A stretch of DNA of 17,041 nt from Pseudomonadota bacterium (lineage in GTDB: Bacteria; Pseudomonadota; Gammaproteobacteria; Pseudomonadales; UBA5518): the NCBI GenBank assembly GCA_963204845.1, contig CAUJIL010000007.1:1-17041 (forward strand), read 5' to 3'. The position numbers were made by a program, and so were the translations under genes. This document shows, piece by piece, positions 5,821 to 13,209 of this stretch. Position 1 is the first letter of the stretch; the number at the start of each line of letters is the position of its first letter. The notes under the pieces are model-generated. The model searched no databases. It was not told the origin of the DNA and saw only the letters and a list, made by a program, of their open reading frames with translations.

Positions 5821-7986
5821 TCACATCGACCGCAGCACGCCCTGCTCCTCGAGTTCGAGCAGCAGCAGGTGCTGCAGCAACATGTCCTTCGGCGTGTCCG
5901 GATGCGCCAGCCCGATACGTTCGAGGTAGGGGCGCGCCTGCTCCTCGTCTACCTCGTTCAGGAACGAACGGATCACAGCCCGCAGCAATCCGGCCGGGTT
6001 GCCGAGCAGCGCCTTGACCTCCTTCAGGCCACGCGCGAGCTCGATCTCCTCGCCCGTGAAGTCGCTGCCGAGCGGGAACGCCGGGAAATAGCCCTTGCGG
6101 CGCCACTCGGCGATTGCCGCGGCGATGCGTTCCGGATGGTTGTCGCGTGCCGATGGCGGAATTTCCCAGTCCGGGTCGATCTTGCCCGCGGCCCGTGCCG
6201 CCTCGAGCAACTCGGGCTGGAAGCGCGCATCGGCGATACCGATCAGCGCCTCGACGATCTCCTGGTCGCTGCGCCCGCGCAGGTCGGCGACTCCGTATTC
6301 GGTGACCACGATGTCGCGCAGGTGGCGCGGAATCGTCACGTGCCCGTAGCGCGGCACGATGTTCGAACGCAGTGACTTGCCGCTGCCGCGCGTGCTGCGC
6401 AGGCAGATGATCGAGCGCCCGCCCGGCAGTTCGTGCGCCTGCGCGACGAAGTTGTACTGCCCGCCCACGCCGCTGACGACCTCGCCGTCCTCCAGCGCGT
6501 CGGACACCACCGCGCCGCCCAGCGTCACCATCATGCCGGTGTTCACGAAACGCGCGTGCCGGCGCTGCAGTTCGCGCAGCACCGGGTCGTCGATGCGGTT
6601 GATGCGCCGCACGCTGTCCATGCCGATCGCCTCGGCCTCGGCGCGCGGCATCGCCGCGAGCGCCGCATAGAAGTCACGCGGCCCGAGGAAGAAGCCACCG
6701 TGCATGTGGATGCCGCCGCGCAGCGCGGAGCCCAGCGCCAGTCCGGCCACGGTCGCCAGCGCCGCGTCGTCGGACAGGTCGGCGACGCAGGCGCGCCCCT
6801 CGCGCACCAGCATGCCGTCGCGCAACTCCACGTCGTCGGCGAACACGCCCCAGCGCCGCAGCCAGTCGACGTCACGCTCGGCGAGCCGGGCCCGGATCAC
6901 GCCGTCGTCGCGCAGCGCCGCGAGCAGCCGCGCGTCCGGCGCCTCCAGCCCGGTGCGGTTCAGCGCACGCTGCAGCCCGGCGTCGTCGTAGACGCGACGC
7001 TTCACGATGCCGGCGCGCATCAGGTGCAGGAAGCCGTTCACGAACATCTCGCTGCAGCCGTAGAGCCCGGCCACGAAGGGCTCCAGGCCACCGATACGGT
7101 CGATCAGCGCGGCATCGGTGCCGAGCTCGGCGACGATCGCGCGGTACTCGGCGTTGTGCTGCTGGCGCAGCCGGCTGGCGTAGACGATCGCATCGCCCAG
7201 CGAACCGATGCCAATCTGCAGCGTGCCCCCGTCGCGCAACAGCGTGCTCGCGTGTGCGCCGATCGCGAAGTCGGTGGCGTTCACCGACAGGTTCGGCGCC
7301 GCGAACAGCATGCGGTTGCAGGCGGGGTCCTCGAGCAGCAGGTCGAAGACCTCCGGCTCGACCACGGCCCGGTTGTACATGAACGGCATGTCCGGGTGCA
7401 GCTGCGCGATCGCCATGCAGGGCTCGCCGCGCGCGCGCTGCTGCGCGAGCCACGGCAGCAGGTCGAGCGTGGTGTCGGTGTTCGACGCCAGGCTCAGCAT
7501 GCGCCGCCCGTCGAGCTCGCGGCTCGCCACCAGCTGCACCAGCACGTTGAGGCCGCGGTCGATCAGGTCGCGCGCCGCGAAGGTGTAGTTCGTCGAGACG
7601 TAATCGCGCTGGGCGCGCGCCACGCCCTTCATCGAGCCGGCCCGGAAATAGAACTCGTGCACGCGCACGTTGGCGGGCAGTTCGCCGGCCCTCAGCGCAC
7701 GCATGTAGTCGAGTTCCTCGTAGTCGCCGAACTGGCGCTCGATGAACGGGCCGAGCAGCCGCTGCTCGATCTCCGAGGCCGGGCGCGGCTTTTCCAGCGA
7801 CAAACCCGTGAATATCGTGAGCTCGATCTGCGGATCGGCCGCGGCACGCCGGTAGAACGCGTTGACCAGCTGGTTCGGTTTGCCGATGCCGATCGGGGTC
7901 CCCAGCACGATGCGTTTGCCCACGCGCGCGATGGCGGCATCCACGCACTGCTCGGGACTCGTGCAGATCCTTCCTCTGTTCGTCAT
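5821..7986 (-). CDS. Acetyl-CoA hydrolase/transferase family protein, long form (721 residues)
   Basis: A class I CoA-transferase/acyl-CoA hydrolase of the Ach1/4-hydroxybutyrate CoA-transferase family, moving or removing CoA from a carboxylic acid in the cytoplasm. The glutamate that forms the CoA thioester in this family is in place as E313 of CSEMF (compare HSEM/HTEM in 4-hydroxybutyrate CoA-transferase). The CoA-site segments GVGGQYNF (506-513) and TEYGVADLRG (562-571) are intact. The protein is much longer than the ~430-540 residues usual for the family: an insertion around 330-430 separates the two halves, and a C-terminal extension follows about residue 630. ATG 7986 is preceded by GAGGAGG, fixing the start. 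It is the last gene of the envelope/CoA operon, 56 nt after the thiolase homologue. Substrate unknown. Confidence 0.88.
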   Translation of the reverse strand: MTNRGRICTSPEQCVDAAIARVGKRIVLGTPIGIGKPNQLVNAFYRRAAADPQIELTIFTGLSLEKPRPASEIEQRLLGPFIERQFGDYEELDYMRALRAGELPANVRVHEFYFRAGSMKGVARAQRDYVSTNYTFAARDLIDRGLNVLVQLVASRELDGRRMLSLASNTDTTLDLLPWLAQQRARGEPCMAIAQLHPDMPFMYNRAVVEPEVFDLLLEDPACNRMLFAAPNLSVNATDFAIGAHASTLLRDGGTLQIGIGSLGDAIVYASRLRQQHNAEYRAIVAELGTDAALIDRIGGLEPFVAGLYGCSEMFVNGFLHLMRAGIVKRRVYDDAGLQRALNRTGLEAPDARLLAALRDDGVIRARLAERDVDWLRRWGVFADDVELRDGMLVREGRACVADLSDDAALATVAGLALGSALRGGIHMHGGFFLGPRDFYAALAAMPRAEAEAIGMDSVRRINRIDDPVLRELQRRHARFVNTGMMVTLGGAVVSDALEDGEVVSGVGGQYNFVAQAHELPGGRSIICLRSTRGSGKSLRSNIVPRYGHVTIPRHLRDIVVTEYGVADLRGRSDQEIVEALIGIADARFQPELLEAARAAGKIDPDWEIPPSARDNHPERIAAAIAEWRRKGYFPAFPLGSDFTGEEIELARGLKEVKALLGNPAGLLRAVIRSFLNEVDEEQARPYLERIGLAHPDTPKDMLLQHLLLLELEEQGVLRSM

Positions 7987-8042
7987 GCATCCTCCTCGCG
8001 CCGCGTCACCGCCATTACCCGTGCGCGCCTGCAGCGCCTGGT

Positions 8043-9518
8043 TCAGGTCAGCATCAATTCCCCGCCAACCAGCCGCACCGCGCGACCGCAGGACTCCTCG
8101 CGCTCCATCCGGGCCATCGCCACAGGGTCGCGCGTCGCCGCCAGCGTGCGCGCCCCGTCGGGCAGGTCGAGCACCGCCACGGCGCACACGCGCTGGTCCT
8201 CGTGGTACATCACGGTGTAGCCGCGGATCAGCGCCGTTCCGTCCACCGGCGCGACGACACGCCGCGGTTCGCTGGCGGCGGCCACCTCGGCGCTGACGTC
8301 GGCGAACACGAAGCCGCCGGGCCCCGGCGTGCGCGACCACACGCCGAAGCCCTGCTTGGTCAGGTAGCCGGACACCGAGCTCACCAGCGCATTGGCGCCC
8401 TCACCGGCGCGCAGCAGCTCCGCGACGCGCGCGGTGGCCTGCAGCACGTAGTTGTTCAAGGGGCCACCGGCGAACGGCATTCCGCCGGTCACGGTCCAGT
8501 CGCGTTCCGCGGGAATGCCGAGTTCGGCTGCGTAGAGTTCCACCGCGACCGGGAAGCACGAGTACAGCTCGATCAGGTCGAGGTCCGCGACAGCCAGCCC
8601 CGACGCCGCGAGCGCGCGCTCGCCGGCGATGCGCGCACCGGGCAGCCGGTGCAGTTCGGCGCGCTGCGACAGCGCGAGCATGTGGTTGGACTCGGTGCTC
8701 GCGCGCGGAAACACCCACTGCTGCCGCGGGATGCCGAGCTCGGTGGCGCGTCGCACCGAACAGAACAGCAGCGCGGCGGCCTGGTCCACGTTCCACGAGG
8801 TGTTGTGCAGCTTCGTGTACGGAAACGCCAGCATGCGGTTGCGTGCCGAGGCGTCACGGATCGTGCGCGCATCGACGCGCTCACGCTTCCATGCGTGCGG
8901 ATTGGCAGCGGCGATCTCGCTGAAGCGGCTGTAGAGCGCGGCGATGCGGTCGCGGTGCGCATCGACCGTGAGCCCCGCGGCGGCACGGAACGCGCTCTCG
9001 ACCACCGCGTAGTAGCCCACCGGCATCATGCCGAGCCCCGACTCGATCTCCTCCGGCAGCAACAGTTCCGCCGCCGGCTCGAGCACCTCGTCCGGGACGT
9101 CCGGGCACGGCGTCTCGGGCGCCTCGACACCGGCGATCTGCGCCTGCAGCGCGCGATACCGTGCCTCGCCCCCGACGACGATGCCGGCGTCGATGGTGCC
9201 GTCCGCGATGCGGGTGCAGACGTCGGCGATCAGCGACTGCTGCAGGATGCCGACCCTGGCGCAAACGGTGGTGGCGGCATCGGCACCGATCGCGCGCGCG
9301 ATCAGGCGGGCCGGATCCCCGTAGGACCACATGCCCTGTGGCACGCAGATGCGCTCGACCGCCGCGCCCAGCGCGCTCGCCCCGCTGTCGGTAACCGCGA
9401 CGCGCACCGCGGCGATCATCAGCTGAACCGCCTCCCCGGCGCGCACCGGATCCCTCTCCTGTTGCTGGACCGTGCCGATGCCGACGAGTACGGGTGTTCG
9501 CGGGTCGATCGAATGCAT
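8043..9518 (-). CDS. Thiolase-superfamily protein of the TLP1 type (acetyl-CoA acetyltransferase-like, catalytic residues altered)
   Basis: A 491-residue thiolase-fold protein resembling the TLP1/SCP2-like group usually annotated acetyl-CoA acetyltransferase. The core spans about 1-395. A C-terminal domain of ~90 residues follows and matches what I know of the extra OB-like domain of mycobacterial thiolase-like protein 1. The active site is not that of a working thiolase. The N-terminal nucleophile region reads VGILQQS (89-95) without the Cys loop. The GHP motif is replaced by GGPLNNY (352-358), and the C-terminal CxG motif by SVSGYLTKQG. A Cys remains in YSCF (319-322). I infer a role in acyl-CoA binding, retro-aldol cleavage or scaffolding, not thiolysis. 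ATG 9518 follows AGGAAA. It sits 48 nt after the RND gene and 56 nt before the CoA-transferase gene. Confidence 0.85.
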   Translation of the reverse strand: MHSIDPRTPVLVGIGTVQQQERDPVRAGEAVQLMIAAVRVAVTDSGASALGAAVERICVPQGMWSYGDPARLIARAIGADAATTVCARVGILQQSLIADVCTRIADGTIDAGIVVGGEARYRALQAQIAGVEAPETPCPDVPDEVLEPAAELLLPEEIESGLGMMPVGYYAVVESAFRAAAGLTVDAHRDRIAALYSRFSEIAAANPHAWKRERVDARTIRDASARNRMLAFPYTKLHNTSWNVDQAAALLFCSVRRATELGIPRQQWVFPRASTESNHMLALSQRAELHRLPGARIAGERALAASGLAVADLDLIELYSCFPVAVELYAAELGIPAERDWTVTGGMPFAGGPLNNYVLQATARVAELLRAGEGANALVSSVSGYLTKQGFGVWSRTPGPGGFVFADVSAEVAAASEPRRVVAPVDGTALIRGYTVMYHEDQRVCAVAVLDLPDGARTLAATRDPVAMARMEREESCGRAVRLVGGELMLT

Positions 9519-9519
9519 G

Positions 9520-9533
9520 GGAAACGTGTTTCC
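9520..9533. repeat. Inverted repeat just upstream of the thiolase-like start codon
   Basis: GGAAAC and GTTTCC form 6-bp arms around a 2-nt centre, directly before the ATG at 9518. The AGGAAA ribosome site of that gene is part of the repeat. It could be a compact operator or a weak hairpin limiting translation, but a 14-base palindrome can also occur by chance. Confidence 0.3.
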
Positions 9534-9566
9534 TGTACGAAGTGGAGCGTGAAGCGGGACCGTGGC

Positions 9567-11978
9567 TCAGGTGGTGGCTGCAGCCTGCTCCTGCCGGGGC
9601 AGCAGGAAGTGCGCCAGCGCCGGCATCAGCACCAGCGCGCCGACCATGTTCCACAGGAACATGAAGGTCAGCAGGATCCCCATGTCGGCCTGGAACTTGA
9701 TCGGCGAGAACGCCCAGGTCACCACGCCTGCGGCGAGCGTGATCCCGATCAGCGCGACCACGCGCCCGGTGAAGGTGAGCGCCGCGTAGTACGCCTCGCG
9801 CAGCGGCATGCCGGCGCGCGTCTTCGCCAGCACCACGGTCAGCACGTACAGCGCATAGTCGATGCCGATACCGACCCCGAGCGCGATCACCGGCAGCGTC
9901 GCCACCTTGACCCCGATGCCGAGCTTCACCATCAGCGCCTCGCAGAGCACCGAGGTCACCATCAGCGGCAGCACCGCACAGGCGACGCCGGCCAGCGATC
10001 GGAACGTGATCCAGCTGAGCAGGATCACCGCGCCGTAGACCCAGAACATCATCTCGCGGTTGGCCTTCTTGACGACGATGTTGGTCGCCGCCTCGAAACC
10101 CGCGTTGCCGGCCGCTCCGAGGAACTGCACCTTGTCACTGCGCCACTCGCTGTTGAACTGCTCGAGCGCATCGACCACCGACTGCAGCGTCTTCGCCTTG
10201 TGGTCGGCCAGGTAGACCAGCAGCGGCCACACCGAGCACTCGACATTGACCAGCCCCATGTCGACCATCTCGACCGCGGCGTAGTTGATCGAGGACTGGT
10301 TGCGGTTCAGCGACAGCCACTTGATGTAGCCCTCGTTGAGACCCGAGAGCAGGCGGCGCGTGCCGGAATTCATGCCGACCACGTCCTCGACCTCGGGGAT
10401 CTGGCGGAAGCGCCACTCGAGTTCGTCGGCCAGCGCCAGCGTCTCGTGGTCGGTGCAGCCGTCGTTGGCGGTCTTGACGATCACCGCGAAGATGTCGCTC
10501 GAGACCGAGTAGTGCTCGATCATGAACTTCACGTCGGTGTTGTAGCGCGAATCCGGGTGCAGCTCGGGCGCGCCGGGATCCAGATCGCCGATCTGCAGGT
10601 CCCGCGCGACCAGCAGCCCGCCCGCCGTGAGCACGACGGCCACGGCGATCGCCGACGCCGCCCAGCGGCGCTCGGTGAACTTCAGCAGCAAGCGCCAGAT
10701 ACCGTGCGGCTCGGCGTCCACCGCCTCCTGCAGGTGCGCGCGCCGGGCCGCCGAGGCCGACACGCCGATGTACGACAGCACCACCGGGATCAGGATCAGG
10801 TTGGTGAAGATCAGCACCAGCACGCCGAGGCTGGCGGTGATCGCCAGATCCTGGATCACCTGGATCTGGATGATCATCAGCACCGCGAAGCCGATGCCGT
10901 CGGAGGCGAGCGCGGTGAAGCCGGCGAGGAACAGCCGCCGGAACGTGTAGCGCGCCGCCACGTACGGGTGGCAGCCGCGGCCGGTGTCCTGCAGGATGCC
11001 GTTCAGTTTCTGCGCGCCGTGCGAGACGCCGATCGCGAACACCAGGAACGGCACCAGGATCGAGTACGGGTCGAGCTCGAAGCCGAACACCGTGAGCAGC
11101 CCCAGCTGCCAGACCACCGCGCCGATCGTGATCACGATCACGACCAGCGTGGAGCGCAGGCAGCGGGTGTACCAGTACAGCAACGCGGTGGCGATCAGCA
11201 CCGCGACGAAGAAGAACACCACCACGCTCTTCAGGCCGGCGATCAGGTCGGCGACGATCTTGGCGAAGCCGATGATGTGCACGCTGGTCCCGGTGGGGTT
11301 CTCCGGATCGCCCTGGAAACGCGCGCGCACTTCCTCGAGCTGCGCGCCGAGCCGCCCGTAGTCGAGCCGCTCGCCGGTGTCGGGGTTGCGATCCATCAGC
11401 GGCACCAGCAGCGCCGCCGAACGTTCGTCGTTGGCGATCAGGTTGCCGCGCAGCGCCGCGTGGGCGGCGTTCAGCCGCACGCGCGCGATCGACCCGGGCG
11501 AGGCATCGTAGTCCGGCGGGATCACCGAATCGCCCTCGAAGCCTTCCTCGGTGACGACGCGGTAGCGCGTGTTCGGCGTCCACAGCGATTTCATCTTCTC
11601 GCGCACCACGCCGGGGAGGAAGAACACCGCGTCGTTCACTTCGTGCAGCGTCTGCAGGTACCCGGGGGTGTAGATCGTCGTGTCCTCGGTCGCCACCGCG
11701 ATGCGCAGCACGTTGCCGAGCCCGCGCATCTGGTCGGCGTTGGCCTTGTAGTTCAGCACGTACGGGTGGTTCTTCGGCAGCATCTTCTCGAACTCGGACT
11801 GCAGCCGCATGTGCGTGACGGTGTAGTAGCCGAGGAACAGCGTCGCCAGCACGCAGGCCAGCACGATCGCCGCGCGGTTGTTGAAGATCAGGCTCTCGAG
11901 CCAGGAGCCCGAGCGCGGGTCGAACGTCGCCACGTCGTCGATCACCGGCAGGAAGGTGCTGTCTGCGCCGTGTGCCAT
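9567..11978 (-). CDS. RND superfamily transporter, MMPL/SSD type
   Basis: An 803-residue inner-membrane RND-type permease of the MMPL/HpnN-like (COG1033) class, whose studied relatives move lipids driven by the proton gradient. Twelve membrane segments can be read: one at 36-53, five at about 251-404, one at 438-458 and five at about 643-792. Two large periplasmic domains lie between them (54-250 and 459-642). The proton-relay motif in the second half is intact as GIGIDY (Asp707-Tyr708). The matching position in the first half reads GVSHG (Ser319-His320), so the two halves differ. ATG 11978 follows AGGGGA. It lies 15 nt after the propeller gene and 48 nt before the thiolase homologue, in the operon with DUF1329 and DUF1302. 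No membrane-fusion (HlyD/AcrA) gene is adjacent, which argues against a classical drug efflux pump. Cargo unknown. Confidence 0.92.
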   Translation of the reverse strand: MAHGADSTFLPVIDDVATFDPRSGSWLESLIFNNRAAIVLACVLATLFLGYYTVTHMRLQSEFEKMLPKNHPYVLNYKANADQMRGLGNVLRIAVATEDTTIYTPGYLQTLHEVNDAVFFLPGVVREKMKSLWTPNTRYRVVTEEGFEGDSVIPPDYDASPGSIARVRLNAAHAALRGNLIANDERSAALLVPLMDRNPDTGERLDYGRLGAQLEEVRARFQGDPENPTGTSVHIIGFAKIVADLIAGLKSVVVFFFVAVLIATALLYWYTRCLRSTLVVIVITIGAVVWQLGLLTVFGFELDPYSILVPFLVFAIGVSHGAQKLNGILQDTGRGCHPYVAARYTFRRLFLAGFTALASDGIGFAVLMIIQIQVIQDLAITASLGVLVLIFTNLILIPVVLSYIGVSASAARRAHLQEAVDAEPHGIWRLLLKFTERRWAASAIAVAVVLTAGGLLVARDLQIGDLDPGAPELHPDSRYNTDVKFMIEHYSVSSDIFAVIVKTANDGCTDHETLALADELEWRFRQIPEVEDVVGMNSGTRRLLSGLNEGYIKWLSLNRNQSSINYAAVEMVDMGLVNVECSVWPLLVYLADHKAKTLQSVVDALEQFNSEWRSDKVQFLGAAGNAGFEAATNIVVKKANREMMFWVYGAVILLSWITFRSLAGVACAVLPLMVTSVLCEALMVKLGIGVKVATLPVIALGVGIGIDYALYVLTVVLAKTRAGMPLREAYYAALTFTGRVVALIGITLAAGVVTWAFSPIKFQADMGILLTFMFLWNMVGALVLMPALAHFLLPRQEQAAATT

Positions 11979-11993
11979 GGAATTCCCCTGTGG

Positions 11994-13112
11994 TTAGCGC
12001 GCCGTGGCGCCGAGGCGTTCCGCTTCGCCGATGTCGATCACCCGCAGCCCGAACGCGCCGCTCAGCACCAGTTCCCCGGGACGTCCCTCGAGCAGGTCGC
12101 TGACCGGTGCCTGCGCGCCTGCCGGCAGCGCCTCGAAACTGCGACCGTCGTCGCGGCTCGCGAGCAGCGTGCCGTCCTGCGCCGCGAGCACCACCCGACC
12201 GTCGGCCAGCGTGGTGGCGGCGACGATCGCCGGCGTCTGCGGCTTGCCGACCTCGCTCCAGCTCGCACCGCGATCCTCCGAACGGAACACCAGCCCGCGC
12301 AGACCACCGGCCACCAGCGCGCCGTCACCTGTGGCCACGATCGTGAACATGCTGCCGTCGTAGGGAAACTCCTGCCGGCGCCACTCGCCGCTTGCGGGGT
12401 CCTCGACCAGGATCGTTCCCATCTCGCCGGCGAGCACGCGCAGCGGTGCGTCGTCGCCTGCGGCCGGCAACTCCGCGTGACTGAACAGGTGCACGTACTG
12501 CTCCAGATCGAGCCGCTCCATCACCGGCTGCCACGAGGCACCGCCGTCGGTGGTTGCGAACAGCAGGCCGTAGGCGCCGGCGGCGATCCCCTCGCGCTCG
12601 TCGCGCATCAGGATGCCGAAGAACGGCCGGTCGGCATTGCCGTCGAGCGCGAGCTGCATTTCCTCGAGCAGCAGCGCATAGCGTGCGTCGTCCGGATGCT
12701 GCCCGGCCAGTGCGCGGTAGTGTTCCAGACCGATCCGCGCGAGTTGCACACCGTCCAGCTGGCGTTCCCAGGTGCGGCCGCCATCGAGCGTGTGCAGGAT
12801 CACGCCCTCGTGACCGACGACCCAGCCTTGCTCGGGCGAGACAAAGGTCGCATCGAGCAGCGAGGAGCGCACCGGCACCGATTCGGCCTGCGTCCACGAG
12901 TGGCCCTGATCGTCGGAATACAGGATGTGGCCACGGATGCCGGTGGCGATCAGCCGCTCACCGGCGCGCGTCAGGGAAAAGCTCAGCGACTGCGCGGCGA
13001 TCGCCGACGGCACCGCCGGCAGCTCGAGCACGTCGTAGCGCTTCGCCTCGGGTTCGGCCGCCGCGCCCAGCGCGAGCACGGCGCCGACTGCCAGGACCAG
13101 GATTCTTTTCAT
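11994..13112 (-). CDS. YCF48/BNR-type beta-propeller protein, secreted
   Basis: A 372-residue exported beta-propeller. Residues 1-19 form a signal peptide (MKR, hydrophobic core, GAAA before EPEAK). Five Asp-box turns (S/T-x-D-x-G-x-S/T-W/F) are visible at 66-73, 108-115, 187-194, 278-285 and 319-326, the mark of YCF48/BNR propellers. In photosynthetic organisms YCF48 is an assembly factor, and BNR repeats also occur in glycosidases, but no sialidase active site is evident here. I infer a periplasmic scaffold or assembly protein for the transporter. A stretch at about 122-162 (LARIGLEHYRALAGQHP onward) breaks the propeller pattern and looks like a helical insertion. ATG 13112 follows GGGAG; the open frame upstream of it is non-coding. 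It is 97 nt after DUF1329 and 15 nt before the RND gene. Confidence 0.87.
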   Translation of the reverse strand: MKRILVLAVGAVLALGAAAEPEAKRYDVLELPAVPSAIAAQSLSFSLTRAGERLIATGIRGHILYSDDQGHSWTQAESVPVRSSLLDATFVSPEQGWVVGHEGVILHTLDGGRTWERQLDGVQLARIGLEHYRALAGQHPDDARYALLLEEMQLALDGNADRPFFGILMRDEREGIAAGAYGLLFATTDGGASWQPVMERLDLEQYVHLFSHAELPAAGDDAPLRVLAGEMGTILVEDPASGEWRRQEFPYDGSMFTIVATGDGALVAGGLRGLVFRSEDRGASWSEVGKPQTPAIVAATTLADGRVVLAAQDGTLLASRDDGRSFEALPAGAQAPVSDLLEGRPGELVLSGAFGLRVIDIGEAERLGATAR

Positions 13113-13169
13113 GCAGGCTCCCGAATCACTGCCGCGTGGAGCAGCCGCGCACCCGTGCACACGAGGCGC

Positions 13170-13196
13170 ACCCCGCCACCCAGGCAGTTGCGGGGT
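13170..13196 (-). promoter_or_regulatory. Stem-loop in the DUF1329-YCF48 intergenic gap
   Basis: In the widest gap of the operon (97 nt), ACCCCGC and GCGGGGT form a perfect 7-bp GC-rich stem around a 13-nt loop. No T-run follows, so it is not a standard intrinsic terminator. A role as RNA 3'-end stabiliser, partial attenuator or processing site would fit separating the upstream DUF1302-DUF1329 part from the rest. The rest of the gap shows nothing else beyond the next ribosome site. Confidence 0.4.
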
Positions 13197-13209
13197 ACGG
13201 CCATCGTGA

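Noticed and set aside
9567..11978. RND protein as an AcrB-type drug efflux pump
   Set aside because: It is about 800 residues rather than about 1040, has the MMPL layout, and lacks an adjacent membrane-fusion protein or TolC-type channel gene.
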